Source of the DNA: JADZEM01 sp046328125
GTDB lineage: Bacteria > Chloroflexota > UBA6077 > JACCZL01
Length of the DNA stretch: 64,000 nucleotides
Assembly (NCBI GenBank): GCA_046328125.1
Contig: JAXLXF010000006.1
Span: forward strand, 186,001-250,000
Reading direction: 5' to 3'
Shown in pieces: positions 1-8,364 of the stretch. The position numbers were made by a program, and so were the translations under genes. A model generated the notes under the pieces. It was not told the DNA's origin and searched no databases. It saw only the letters and a list, made by a program, of their open reading frames with translations. Each line of letters opens with the position of its first letter. The stretch's first letter is position 1.

Positions 1-166
1 GCTGGCCGCAGGCGAACGGCTCCTCGCCGACCATCGCGCGGAAGTGCACCTCGACGCGCTGCGACTCCTGGGCATCGACAGCGGGAGTTGTGGGAGTGGG
101 GACGGCGAGCAGCGTCACCAGCAGGAAGCTGCTGACAAGCACGCGCAAAGACGTACGAACGAACAC
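1..166 (-). CDS. MbnP-like copper protein, N-terminal part only
   Basis: Only the first 55 codons are in the window; the gene continues beyond base 1. A GTG start is preceded by GGAGGG at good spacing. The protein opens with a secretion signal (basic RTSLR, then a hydrophobic LVSSFLLVTLLA stretch and a VDAQ cleavage region). It then reads VEVHFRAMVGEEPFACGQ, which closely matches the start of mature MbnP-family proteins, the four-Cys partner of the diheme peroxidase MbnH (the metallo-mystery pair). Family members are periplasmic or extracellular and bind copper after partner-dependent tryptophan oxidation. The gene lies downstream of a small His-rich secreted protein on the same strand, in a copper-themed neighbourhood. 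The MbnH partner would be expected outside the window. The family call rests on a short stretch, so it is probable rather than certain. Confidence 0.7.
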   Translation of the reverse strand, partial: MFVRTSLRVLVSSFLLVTLLAVPTPTTPAVDAQESQRVEVHFRAMVGEEPFACGQ

Positions 167-337
167 GAGAACCCTCCAGACTGGTGAGAAGACCTCGCAG
201 CGTCTATGACCTGGCCTGAATCAGGTGCCACGGTCAGCGCTGATGCTGCTGAGTAGGCATCGACTGGGACCCCAGCGCGAGTGCGGCACGATGCGCGTCA
301 TCGAAGACGCGCCAGAATTGACGTCCTGTCGGGAGCG

Positions 338-760
338 TCAGGCCGCGACGCGCGGAGGGGGGTCGAAGACCAGGAAGTCCGGACTCGCCGGCCGGGGATC
401 GTCGTGATTCGGCAGTCGGGTCAGCGTCGACGCTGGTGAGGGCACGATGGCGATGGCATCGCGAAAGTCACGTGCCACCTGGCCCGGGTCGGCTGCACCC
501 GCTGGGATCGCGATGGTCAGTGCGGGGCCGGCAACGAACGACGCCTGCTCCGAAGCGGCGTCCCCAGCGTCTTCCACTGGTGCGCTCCCGTGATGGTCGT
601 GGACGCCTAGCGACTCGTAGAACAGGTGCAGCGCGAGCTGCCCGGGAGTCGCATGACCGCCCGCCAACCAGGACCGAGCACTGGCCGCGTCGGACACGAC
701 GATGCTGGCGACGACACACATCACCGCCAACAGCAGTCCCGGGCTCCGACGCATCTTCAT
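338..760 (-). CDS. small His-rich secreted protein A
   Basis: A 140-residue protein starts MKMRRS and has a clear signal peptide (hydrophobic LLLAVMCVVASIVV, then SDAASA). The mature N-terminus is histidine-rich (GGHATPG, ALHLFYESLGVHDHHG). The rest is Ala/Pro-rich and ends in an FDPPPRVAA tail. I recognise no named domain. It shares architecture with the divergent protein at 885-1310 and the one at 12321-12704: signal peptide, a short His cluster about 15-25 residues into the mature chain, an alanine-rich middle and a proline tail. The neighbours are copper-related (MbnP-like, CopC-CopD), so extracytoplasmic metal binding is a reasonable inference but not shown. No good ribosome-binding site precedes the chosen ATG; it is the start just before the signal peptide. 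Confidence 0.55.
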   Translation of the reverse strand: MKMRRSPGLLLAVMCVVASIVVSDAASARSWLAGGHATPGQLALHLFYESLGVHDHHGSAPVEDAGDAASEQASFVAGPALTIAIPAGAADPGQVARDFRDAIAIVPSPASTLTRLPNHDDPRPASPDFLVFDPPPRVAA

Positions 761-884
761 GAGCGGGTCACATTCCGTATGGCGTAGGATAGCACGAGCG
801 CTGTCAGCATCCGCGAGGCCGGCTGGACGCCATTCGGATCGAGAATCCCCGCGTATTCTGGGTCGGGGAGGGTGGCTCACGGAC

Positions 885-1310
885 ATGGCTACTGCCCGGG
901 CAGGGGTGGCGCGCCCGTACCGGCGCTGGATAGGCGTTGTCGCGATCGCGGTCGTCCTGGCGCTGCCGCTCGTGACGCCCGTCGATGGCGCGCGGGTATC
1001 GCGTGACCATGCCCTCCAGTTCGTCCACCCAATCTTCCCCCACTTCCATGAGCACGCCCACGAGCCGGACGCTGCGTCGGTCGGACGTGCCTGGGGCTCG
1101 GAAGCTGTGGCATCGATGCTTGCTGTGACATCGGCCGGGCCGGCCGGCGCCGGCCCTGGCGCCGCGAGCCAGAGCATGCTCGCCGCGGCCTTACCGTTGC
1201 TGCTCGTGGCTCGATGGTCGCGTGGGATGCGCCTTCATGGCGGGCGGGTCTCGGATCAATACCGGCTGTCCGTCCCGACGGGACCGCCTCGGGGAAGTCT
1301 CCTCGCCTGA
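885..1310 (+). CDS. small His-rich secreted protein B
   Basis: A 141-residue protein starts at an ATG preceded by GGGGAGGGTGG. It has a basic N-terminus, a hydrophobic segment (WIGVVAIAVVLALPLV) and a PVDGA cleavage region. The mature protein begins with a His cluster, HALQFVHPIFPHFHEHAHE. The sequence VHPIFPHFHE matches VHPLFPHTHE of the protein at 12321-12704 in all but two positions, so the two are paralogous. A second hydrophobic stretch (MLAAALPLLLVA) may anchor the C-terminal part. It is divergent from protein A and followed, after about 100 bases, by the CopC-CopD gene on the same strand. Function is unknown; extracytoplasmic copper or zinc binding is inferred from the His cluster and the neighbours. 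Confidence 0.55.
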   Translation: MATARAGVARPYRRWIGVVAIAVVLALPLVTPVDGARVSRDHALQFVHPIFPHFHEHAHEPDAASVGRAWGSEAVASMLAVTSAGPAGAGPGAASQSMLAAALPLLLVARWSRGMRLHGGRVSDQYRLSVPTGPPRGSLLA

Positions 1311-1412
1311 TCGACGGCCGCATAGTGCGGCCTCCTGTTGTCCCACGACCCATTCGCGGCGGCATTCGAACGATCTGCGAAGGAGCTCCCATGCCTCTCA
1401 CGACGGCGCCTG

Positions 1413-3077
1413 ATGTGCGGCGCGGCTGATCGCCGCCTAACTTGCTGTCAGGCCACACGGCATTTGCGCTGGCTGACCCTGCTCGTGGTCGTCCTGTGGG
1501 TGACGCTCTGGACGGCTGACGTGGGTACGGCGATGGCCCGCGCCCGCATCGAGCGCGCGGCGCCGGCCCCGAACGCCGTCCTATCTCAGTCTCCGCGCCA
1601 GATTGAGATCGTGTTCAGCGAAGAACTGGAGGCGCGTTTCAGAGAGATCGCTGTCTGGAACGCGGGCGGTCGTCGCGTGGAGACGGGGCCGCTCCGGGCT
1701 TCTGGCGGACAGCGGCGCGCGCTCGCCCTCGATGTTCCGACCCTGGCGGACGCGACCTACACCGTCTCGTGGAAGACGTTCTCTGCCATCGACGGGCAGA
1801 CCGCCGCTGGATCCTACCGGTTCGCCGTCGGAGTCGGTCAGAGTCCGGAGGCCTCGACGCTGACGGCCGCGACACAGGACGGTGCGTCGCCGGAGTGGGT
1901 ATTTGCCGTCATCCGCTGGCTGACCTACCTCTCGACGGCCGTGCTGATCGGCGTCGTGCCCTACGTCTGCTGGATCGCCGCCCCAGTTCTCCGGAGCGCT
2001 CCGTCGGTCGGTGCCGCTTCGCGCCGACTGGCAGCCGTTGCCGCTGCCGTCGCGATCGTCGTCGGTGTTCTCGGCCTGGTCGTCCAGGCGATGCACGCCT
2101 CCGGACCGGCCTCGTTTGCGGCGCTCGGCACCTACCTCGCCGCGCTGTTGACGACGCGTTACGGCCAGCTCTGGCTCGACCGCATGGTCATGACGATGAT
2201 CCTGGCTCTCCTGGTCGGCTGGGGTCGTATCGACAAGCCGAGCCGTCGCCCGCATCGACTCCTGGCGGTCCTCGCGGCCGTGGGCATCCTGGGGGCGCTG
2301 ATCCTGAACGGCCACGCTGCCGCTACGCAGACCGACCAGGCGCTCGCGATGGCACTTGCGCTCGTGCATCTGGTGGGTATGGCGGTCTGGGTCGGTGGGC
2401 TGGCGCATCTGTTGCCAGCAACCCTCGTGCTGACCCGAGATCGACGGCCAGGCAATGCTCAGGTTCTCGGCCGACTCATCGATCGCTTCACGCCCTTCGC
2501 CACCGTGAGCGTCGTCGCGCTGGTCGGGAGCGGCCTGTACCAGTCGCTCGTTCAGGTCCAAAGCTTCGAGGCGTTGGTAGTTACGCCGTACGGCCAGACG
2601 CTGGTCTGGAAGCTCGGCCTGCTCGCACTGATGCTCGTCGTCGGCCTGCTGAAGACCGTCGTCATGCCTGCCCGCATCAGGATGATCAGCGATCCCGTGC
2701 AGGACCGTCGCGCCGTCCCCATTGCCGTCCCGTTACGGTGGTTGATCGGCGCCGAAGTGGCTCTCGGAGTCCTGGTTTTGGCCATGACGGGACTCCTCTG
2801 GAGCCAGGAGCCCGCCCGCGAGGCGCTGGCGCGGATGACGGGCATCGTCGACGTGACAGAGCCGGTCGATGACCTGCACGTGCGACTGACGGTGTCGATG
2901 CCGACAGCGGGGGTGAGCGCCTTCGTGGCGGCGCAACAGGATGCTGGTGACGGCCACAGGTCAACTCTGCGATCTACCTGTCAATCCACGGACCCTGGCA
3001 GATCGACGGCCTGGTCCGACGAGACCGCCGTGACGATGTCGTGCGGACCTTCGGGTCGGACGGCAGAGAAATCTTGA
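1413..3077 (+). CDS. CopC-CopD fusion protein, degenerate and probably frameshifted
   Basis: The protein is a secreted CopC-like beta-sandwich (RIERAAPAPNAVLSQSPRQI to GSYRFAVG) fused to a CopD-type membrane domain. At least eight hydrophobic segments include the family stretch HAAATQTDQALAMALALVHL followed by AVWVGGL, as in YcnJ-type copper resistance proteins. Both Cu(II) ligands of CopC are missing: the N-terminal HA becomes RAR, and the DGH motif becomes DGQ. The C-terminus leaves the expected frame. From 2972 the +2 frame reads IYLSIHGPWQIDGLVRR and stops at 3082, which resembles the usual end of this family, whereas the annotated frame gives unrelated sequence. At the 5' end the best ribosome-binding site (AAGGAGCTCCC) serves an ATG at 1391 whose frame stops after 12 codons. 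The chosen ATG at 1413 is therefore provisional. The gene may be decaying, or there may be sequencing indels. Confidence 0.7.
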   Translation: MCGAADRRLTCCQATRHLRWLTLLVVVLWVTLWTADVGTAMARARIERAAPAPNAVLSQSPRQIEIVFSEELEARFREIAVWNAGGRRVETGPLRASGGQRRALALDVPTLADATYTVSWKTFSAIDGQTAAGSYRFAVGVGQSPEASTLTAATQDGASPEWVFAVIRWLTYLSTAVLIGVVPYVCWIAAPVLRSAPSVGAASRRLAAVAAAVAIVVGVLGLVVQAMHASGPASFAALGTYLAALLTTRYGQLWLDRMVMTMILALLVGWGRIDKPSRRPHRLLAVLAAVGILGALILNGHAAATQTDQALAMALALVHLVGMAVWVGGLAHLLPATLVLTRDRRPGNAQVLGRLIDRFTPFATVSVVALVGSGLYQSLVQVQSFEALVVTPYGQTLVWKLGLLALMLVVGLLKTVVMPARIRMISDPVQDRRAVPIAVPLRWLIGAEVALGVLVLAMTGLLWSQEPAREALARMTGIVDVTEPVDDLHVRLTVSMPTAGVSAFVAAQQDAGDGHRSTLRSTCQSTDPGRSTAWSDETAVTMSCGPSGRTAEKS

Positions 3078-3088
3078 GGTGAGAGACC

Positions 3089-3901
3089 ATGCCAGTCATC
3101 AACGTCACGCTTGATCCGATCATCGCTGAGATCGGGCCGTTTCAGCTTGGCTGGCACGGCCTGTTCAGCATGCTGGCGCTGCTGGCCGGGCTGTGGGTCG
3201 GCCTCCGGAGAGCCGCCCAGCTCGGCTTGGACACGGAGGCGATGGCGGCCGGCATGGGCTGGGTGATCGGCGGCGCCGTGGTCGGCGCTCGACTCTTTCA
3301 CGTGCTGGACCATCTCTCGTACTTCGCCGAGCATCCGCTGGAGATCGTCGCGATCTGGCAGGGCGGAATCGCCGTCTACGGCGGCTTCGTCGGGGGCGTG
3401 TTGGCGGGCGTCGTCGCCGCTCCGAGGTACGGCGTGCCGATCTGGCCGGCCCTCGACGCGGCGGCTCCCGCCATGCTCGTCGGGCAGGCGGTCGGGCGGA
3501 TCGGCTGCTTCATCAACGGCGACGCCTGGGGCGCGCCGGCCACGGGCTGCCCGTTCTGCGGGAGTGTCGTCTACTGGCACGAGCACGCGCTGATCCCCCC
3601 TGACCTGATCGGCGTGCCGACGTACCCGTACCCGCTCTACGAGATCGTGGCGGTGATGGCGCTGCTCGGGCTGCTCTGGCTGGGTCGAGGGCGCCTCGGC
3701 CGCGCCGGCTCGCCCTTCCTGGTCATGACCATCGGCTACGCCGTAATCCGGTTCGGGCTCACCAGCGTCAGACAGGAGACGATCGTCGCATTCGGGCTGC
3801 AAGAGGCACAGCTTGTCGCGCTGGCGACGGGCCTGCTGGCCGTGGTGCTCCTGACGATCCGTGCCGTGCGCGCCCAGCCGTCCCGGACGGCCGTCTCATA
3901 G
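3089..3901 (+). CDS. lgt: prolipoprotein diacylglyceryl transferase
   Basis: This is a 270-residue multi-pass membrane enzyme that moves diacylglycerol from phosphatidylglycerol to the lipobox cysteine of prolipoproteins. The N-terminal LGWHGLFSMLALLAGLWVG corresponds to the first Lgt helix, WQGGIAVYGG to the central conserved region, and GRIGCFINGDAWG to the Lgt signature, in which the usual Asn is Cys, as in several related sequences. The segment TYPYPLYE is also typical. The length is normal. The ATG has a strong GAGGTGAG site and follows the CopC-CopD gene by a few bases, so the two are probably cotranscribed. A real substrate, the putative lipoprotein of the metal ABC transporter, is encoded in the same window. 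Confidence 0.9.
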   Translation: MPVINVTLDPIIAEIGPFQLGWHGLFSMLALLAGLWVGLRRAAQLGLDTEAMAAGMGWVIGGAVVGARLFHVLDHLSYFAEHPLEIVAIWQGGIAVYGGFVGGVLAGVVAAPRYGVPIWPALDAAAPAMLVGQAVGRIGCFINGDAWGAPATGCPFCGSVVYWHEHALIPPDLIGVPTYPYPLYEIVAVMALLGLLWLGRGRLGRAGSPFLVMTIGYAVIRFGLTSVRQETIVAFGLQEAQLVALATGLLAVVLLTIRAVRAQPSRTAVS

Positions 3902-3944
3902 ATGATGCGAAGCACGGATCGATCGACGCGAAGCTCGAGCCAGG

Positions 3945-4820
3945 CTACTCCACGAGTAGGCCGAGCGGAGTGCAGCGGATCTGGACCATCTGGGGCTCCA
4001 TCGGTGGAATCCGGACTTGAGCCAGACCGTGGTCGGTGAATGGCACTTCGAGGCCAAGCGCTGGCAACCGTACCGAACCGTCGCAGGCGTTGCTCTGCGC
4101 CAACGCGATCTCGACGAGCGTCGGCGCGTCGATCGCTCCGATAGCCGTCAGCGGTGGTGGCTCGTCGGCGTAGACGGCGACGTTGACCAGCCGGACTCCG
4201 GGCGGCGAGCCGGATTCGACACGTCCGACGACGAGGGCGGGCCGCTCCGGGCCGCTGCCGAACGCATACTGGCCGCCTCGGAGCGTACCGTCGTCGAGCT
4301 CCACCAGAACCCAGCCGTACCAGGCGCCCGCCATAATCAGGTCGTTGCCCTGCGCGGCATACTGCCCATCGTCGCCGGGGATACCCTCCTGGCTAAACAG
4401 GCCGTGATCCATCCCGATCATCGCGAACTTGAAGGCGACGCGCGCCACGCCCGTGTACGGCTGACCGTCCGAGCGCTCCAGTCTGACCGCGTAGTCGCTG
4501 CGCCCGAGCGCGCGCGGGGTCAGCTCGACTCGCATGGTGAGGTCGCCGTCGGTCATCATCGTCGTGACGCGCCCGTCGACGTCCGGGCCGCTCGCCTGCG
4601 GCATCTCCCGCCGCCGCGATTCGGAGATCTCGGCGACAGACGGTGCGCTGAACAGCGTCAGGAGCGACCCCAACGCGACAGGAGATTCGTTGACGCTGCT
4701 ATCGACCGTGGCGATCGACCGGTGCTCGGCCAGGGTGGGAGAGGGCGTGAACCCGAGGCACCCCAGGGACAGCAGCACGCCGAGCGCAATCGCCCTGGTC
4801 AAGCGGCCCGACCGGCTCAT
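3945..4820 (-). CDS. secreted YtkA/FixH-like and cupredoxin-like protein
   Basis: The 291-residue protein has a signal peptide (LTRAIALGVLLSLGCLGF). A central beta-domain around residues 85-170 (LTMRVELTPRALGRSDYAVRL, then GQPYTGVARVAFKF and AGAWYGWVLVE) has the pattern of YtkA/FixH-like domains, which also form the C-terminal module of CopC-CopD proteins. The last 65 residues (APTLVEIALAQSNACDGS, then RLPALGLEVPF) resemble a cupredoxin-1 fold. The usual C-terminal CGMGMY copper loop is missing and replaced by QIRCTPLGLLVE. The ATG is chosen because GAAGGAGAG precedes it; an upstream TTG lacks support. It converges with lgt and is divergent from a second secreted protein. A role in extracytoplasmic copper handling is inferred from fold and neighbours. 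Confidence 0.6.
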   Translation of the reverse strand: MSRSGRLTRAIALGVLLSLGCLGFTPSPTLAEHRSIATVDSSVNESPVALGSLLTLFSAPSVAEISESRRREMPQASGPDVDGRVTTMMTDGDLTMRVELTPRALGRSDYAVRLERSDGQPYTGVARVAFKFAMIGMDHGLFSQEGIPGDDGQYAAQGNDLIMAGAWYGWVLVELDDGTLRGGQYAFGSGPERPALVVGRVESGSPPGVRLVNVAVYADEPPPLTAIGAIDAPTLVEIALAQSNACDGSVRLPALGLEVPFTDHGLAQVRIPPMEPQMVQIRCTPLGLLVE

Positions 4821-4849
4821 CAAGGCTCTCTCCTTCAAACAGGTCTACC

Positions 4850-5365
4850 ATGCTTGACGCCGTTCGAGATGTCCTGCAGGACACAGTTTCCCCGAGATCG
4901 CGGACCATCGTCGGCGCGCTCGTGCTCGCACTGCTGGCGGTCCAGGCAGCGATGCCTCTGACGGTCACTGCGCAGGACCCCACCCTCCCAGCCGAGCAAT
5001 CCCCGCGCGTGACGCTCACCTGTATCAACGCGCGAGCAACCATCGAGGGCCATGTTCACCTCGTCGGCGGGCGGGGACGGCCGCCCCGCTATCTGGTGAT
5101 GGCGCCGCTCGCCTGCGATGGCACGTCCGAGCACTGGGCCGAGACGACGACGATCTGGTGGCCGGGCTCGATCTGGCACGTCGCAATCACCGTCGAATCG
5201 GGCAGCGAAAGCATCACGTGCGAAGAGGAGGGCACGCAGCTCCCGGCCCAGGTCCGCTGCTCGACGACGACGGGCGAGGTCGTGTTCGTCATCGAGGCCG
5301 GGCCGGCGGAGTCCGACGATGCGACTGTCCGCCGGGCCCCGCCGGGCGAGGCTATTGCCCCGTAA
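4850..5365 (+). CDS. secreted hypothetical protein
   Basis: A 171-residue protein has a signal peptide (IVGALVLALLAVQAAMPLTVTAQ) and a mature region with four cysteines (LTCINARA, PLACDG, ITCEEE, VRCSTT) that could form two disulfides. I recognise no family. Only 29 bases separate its ATG from that of the divergent YtkA-like gene, and the ribosome-binding site is weak. Either the two share a very compact divergent promoter or the true 5' end differs. Its 3' end overlaps the convergent molybdopterin enzyme gene by 14 bases. Confidence 0.5.
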   Translation: MLDAVRDVLQDTVSPRSRTIVGALVLALLAVQAAMPLTVTAQDPTLPAEQSPRVTLTCINARATIEGHVHLVGGRGRPPRYLVMAPLACDGTSEHWAETTTIWWPGSIWHVAITVESGSESITCEEEGTQLPAQVRCSTTTGEVVFVIEAGPAESDDATVRRAPPGEAIAP

Positions 5366-7244
5366 CCTGGATCGAGTTGTAGCCGCTTGCGCCGTCGGGG
5401 GCCGGGAGTACGAAGTCGGAGGGCTGGTACTGTCCGGTGCCGTCCATCGCGCGGGAGAAGATCCGCACCGTCGCACCGGGGGGCACGACGATGGTCGTCT
5501 CCCAGCGCACCCAGGCATCCTTGCCCGGGGCCGGCTCCAGGAAGACGGTCGGTTGCCAGCTCTGGCCGTTGTCGGTGCTGACTTCGACGGCCGCGACTCC
5601 TCGATCCCCGCCGTACGCGATGCCGGCGATTCGCTGCGTCCCGGCCGGGACGCGGGCGCCCGGCGCGGGCAGATCTATGCGGGACATCGTCTTGACGATC
5701 CCGTCCTTGTTCCAGTTGCGCTGGCCGTACCAATCGAGCGGCGGCGGGCTCGACACCCTGATGCCGGTGATCCACTTCGCGCTCTTGTAGCCGTAGCGCC
5801 CGGACGAGAGCACGCGCGCCGGGTAGCCGTGCTCGTAGGGGAGGGGCTGGCCGTTCATCTGGTAGGCCAGGATCGTGTCCGGGTCGAGAGCGACATCCAG
5901 GGGAATGGCACTCGTGAACTCGTCCGATGCAAGGAGCGTCACGCCGGTCGCCCCCGCCTTCGCGCCGCCGGCGAGGTCGATGATGTCCCCCAGCCGGACG
6001 CCGCGCCAGGTCGCCGTGCTGATGAGCTCGCAGCCGAACGGCGGCAGCTCGCACTGCGCGGTGAAGTTGCTGATGCATTCGAGCGTCTTGACGATCTCGA
6101 CGGCTGGGGTCTGGAGCAGCGTGCGGTAGTCGAGCTGGACCGGGCGCTGCACGTCGCCGTCGATGGCAAGGCGCCAGCGCTCGGGCTGGATCATCGGGTC
6201 CGAGACCGCGTTCTTGGTCACATGGTAGAACCGCTCGGTCGGCGTGATGAGGTCCGACAGCGTGCCCGGCTCGCGGGCACCGGCGGTCAGGGCGCCGTCG
6301 TCGCCGCGCGGCGCCTGCTTGGAGAACGTCTTGGCCGCCGGGCTCGGCAATGCGGGCGTCGAGCTCGGCGGGGCCGCTGCGACAGGCGGCGGCACCGGCG
6401 ATGCCGTGGGGTCGGGCGCCTGCGAGGGCGGCGCGGCGACGGCCGCCGCCGTCGTGGGGGCCGGCATCGGAGATCCGATCGCTTGCGGCGGGTTCGCCAC
6501 GAGGGCCGGCGCCTGGACCGGCGATGCTGGCGTCACGGCGCGCGCGGGCAGGCTACCGATCTGCGCCAGCGGCAAGTCCGCACCGGCCGTGCCGTACCGA
6601 CCCCGCCACGCCGCGACGGCCACCGTGAGGAAGGTCGCAAGTCCCGATGCCACCAGGGCGCGTCGGCCGACGGGCCTCGTTCGCACGGTCGGCGGTGCCA
6701 TGTCATCAGCGGCGGCTCGGCTCTGCGCACCGCGCGGGATGCCCGGCTCGCTACGCTGCCGGAGGTAGCCGGCGAGCAGCACGCTGCCGTAGACGAAGGC
6801 GATGGCTAGGTAGCAGGCGTTGACGAGCCAGCGGTCCTGCGGCAGCGAGGCGCCGAACAGGCCACCGCCGGTCAGCGGCACGATCAGCCCCAGCGCGATC
6901 ACGTAGAGCAGCGGGCCGACCGCCGCGAGCATCAGCAGCGAGCGAACGTACCGAACGGCCAGTGCCCCAACCACCGTCAAGACCACGAGCATGCCGGCGA
7001 CGGTCGCATAGAGGGCGTAAACCTTCGCCTGCGCGCCGAACTGGCCGAGCACCGCTTCGAATGTGCTCGGAGGGACAAAGAGCAGCGCCCATTCCATGAC
7101 CCGCTCTGGAAGCGTGCGGATTTCGTACAGTGCGCGCGCCAGGAACATCAGCGCCAGGGCGACTGAGGCTGCTGCGGCGGCGGCGATCAGCGAGCGGGTC
7201 CACGATGCAGGTTGGGCACTGGCGCGTGACGATCGGTTGCGCAT
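5352..7244 (-). CDS. membrane-anchored sulfite-oxidase-like molybdopterin enzyme
   Basis: The ATG at MRNRSS (GGAG about 8 bases upstream) gives 630 residues. The N-terminal ~165 residues hold four or five transmembrane helices. A long Ala/Pro/Ser linker follows (roughly residues 225-310), then the oxidoreductase molybdopterin domain (TPTERFYHVTKNAVSDP to YEHGYPARVLSSGRYGYKSAKW) and a Mo-co dimerisation domain (IAGIAYGGDRGVAAVEVS). The molybdenum-binding cysteine lies in VKTLECISN. An insertion directly after it brings two further cysteines (AQCELPPFGCE). In the SUOX/YedY-like family such enzymes act outside the membrane on sulfite or sulfoxides, using Mo-MPT. No haem domain is present, so electrons must pass to another partner. 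It lies downstream of two fasciclin genes on the same strand, separated from them by a hairpin. Confidence 0.85.
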   Translation of the reverse strand: MRNRSSRASAQPASWTRSLIAAAAAASVALALMFLARALYEIRTLPERVMEWALLFVPPSTFEAVLGQFGAQAKVYALYATVAGMLVVLTVVGALAVRYVRSLLMLAAVGPLLYVIALGLIVPLTGGGLFGASLPQDRWLVNACYLAIAFVYGSVLLAGYLRQRSEPGIPRGAQSRAAADDMAPPTVRTRPVGRRALVASGLATFLTVAVAAWRGRYGTAGADLPLAQIGSLPARAVTPASPVQAPALVANPPQAIGSPMPAPTTAAAVAAPPSQAPDPTASPVPPPVAAAPPSSTPALPSPAAKTFSKQAPRGDDGALTAGAREPGTLSDLITPTERFYHVTKNAVSDPMIQPERWRLAIDGDVQRPVQLDYRTLLQTPAVEIVKTLECISNFTAQCELPPFGCELISTATWRGVRLGDIIDLAGGAKAGATGVTLLASDEFTSAIPLDVALDPDTILAYQMNGQPLPYEHGYPARVLSSGRYGYKSAKWITGIRVSSPPPLDWYGQRNWNKDGIVKTMSRIDLPAPGARVPAGTQRIAGIAYGGDRGVAAVEVSTDNGQSWQPTVFLEPAPGKDAWVRWETTIVVPPGATVRIFSRAMDGTGQYQPSDFVLPAPDGASGYNSIQVTGQ

Positions 7245-7342
7245 GATGATGCTCCAGACCTCACACATGCCACGGCGAGGTCGAAGGTCGTGATCGTGAC
7301 GACGACTCTTGCGCGGAACGGGAGAGCGCGCGGGAAAAGCAG

Positions 7343-7373
7343 CGGCCGCCCGAGGAGGCTCCTCGGGCGGCCG
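7343..7373 (-). terminator. hairpin terminator after fasciclin gene 1
   Basis: A perfect 13-bp stem (CGGCCGCCCGAGG with its complement) and a 5-base loop lie about 35 bases beyond the stop of the first fasciclin gene. Read on the minus strand it is followed shortly by TTTT. The stem core is nearly the same as that of the hairpin at 8365-8401. Confidence 0.75.
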
Positions 7374-7408
7374 TCCGGACACGCAGGGGGACGTGTCAGG
7401 TCAGAGCA

Positions 7409-8125
7409 TCAGGCTCGCCGCGACGATGCTCGGGCGAAGAGCGCCGTGCCGCCGAGGGCGACCATCAGCAGACCGAGCAGCCCGATCCCGATCGGGAGCG
7501 CGGTGGTGTCGGCCTCGCCGGCGCGCGGAAGCTGGCCCGGCATCGACTGCTGCATCGGCATGCCCGAGGCGGACGGAGCCGGGGCCATGCCGTTCATGAC
7601 GCCGGCGCCGGGCGGCGTCAGCACCACGTCGATGACGTGGATGATACCGTTGCTCGCCTGGATGTCGGTCTGCACGATGTTGACGCCGTTCACCTTCGGG
7701 CCGCCCTGCGTGGTGATGTTCAGCAGGCCGCCCTGCACCGAGGGAACCTGCATCTTGGCGGCGAGATCGGCGGCGGTCATCTTGCCGGCCGCGACGTGGT
7801 ACGTCAGGACGGAGCGCAGGAGCTGCTGGTTCCCCAGGGTGTTGTTCAGGTCCGCCGCCGGGACCTTCGCGAAGGCGGCGTCGGTCGGGGCGAAGACGGT
7901 GAACGGCCCCGGGCCCTTGAGCGTGTCCACGAGGTTGCCGGCCTGGAGCGCCTTCGCCAGGGTGGTGAACTGCCCGGCCGCGACGGCGGTGTCGACGATG
8001 TCCTTCTGCGCCTGGGCCTCGGCCGGCTTGGTGTCGAAGGTGACGGTGAGCGCGGTTGCCGCGAGGAGGAGCGAGAGCGAGAGAGCAGCGAATCGAGTGA
8101 AACGCGACGATACGCGTCTGTGCAT
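7409..8125 (-). CDS. fasciclin-domain surface protein with LPRAG-type anchor
   Basis: A 238-residue protein starts at an ATG with AAGGAGAT at good spacing. It has a signal peptide (AALSLSLLLAATALTV) and one FAS1 domain (DIVDTAVAAGQFTTLAKALQ, the H1-like FTVFAPTDAAFAKV, and the C-terminal IIHVIDVVLTPP). A Met/Pro-rich stretch follows, then LPRAGE, a hydrophobic helix (LPIGIGLLGLLMVALGGTAL) and a basic ARASSRRA end. This is an LPXTG-like surface-anchoring tail. FAS1 proteins usually mediate adhesion or matrix contacts. The neighbouring copy at 8486-9052 lacks the anchor, so the pair gives one anchored and one secreted form. Confidence 0.9.
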   Translation of the reverse strand: MHRRVSSRFTRFAALSLSLLLAATALTVTFDTKPAEAQAQKDIVDTAVAAGQFTTLAKALQAGNLVDTLKGPGPFTVFAPTDAAFAKVPAADLNNTLGNQQLLRSVLTYHVAAGKMTAADLAAKMQVPSVQGGLLNITTQGGPKVNGVNIVQTDIQASNGIIHVIDVVLTPPGAGVMNGMAPAPSASGMPMQQSMPGQLPRAGEADTTALPIGIGLLGLLMVALGGTALFARASSRRA

Positions 8126-8210
8126 GGAGATCTCCTTGCCGATCGATTCGAATCCGGGCTGACTGCCCCTCGTCATGAGTCGGAGGCATTCATCGCCACC
8201 GTCTCTGTCT

Positions 8211-8241
8211 AGGGGTACGCCAGCGAGCAACAGTCGGATCA
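8211..8241 (-). promoter_or_regulatory. promoter of fasciclin gene 1, matched to that of gene 2
   Basis: On the minus strand, TGATC, an 18-base spacer and GTACCCCT lie 86-116 bases before the start codon. The same boxes with the same spacing precede the second fasciclin gene (GTATCCCT there). The form looks like an ECF-sigma promoter; that identity is inferred only from the shared pattern. Confidence 0.5.
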
Positions 8242-8364
8242 GTCGACCTTTTTCGATTGGGCGCAGCAGCGAAACACCCACCCATCGCAACAAAGACGCC
8301 CCGAGCCCAAGATTCGGGGTCGGCGCGGTCACGCTCCAATCGGGCGAGACACTCACAGAACCGC

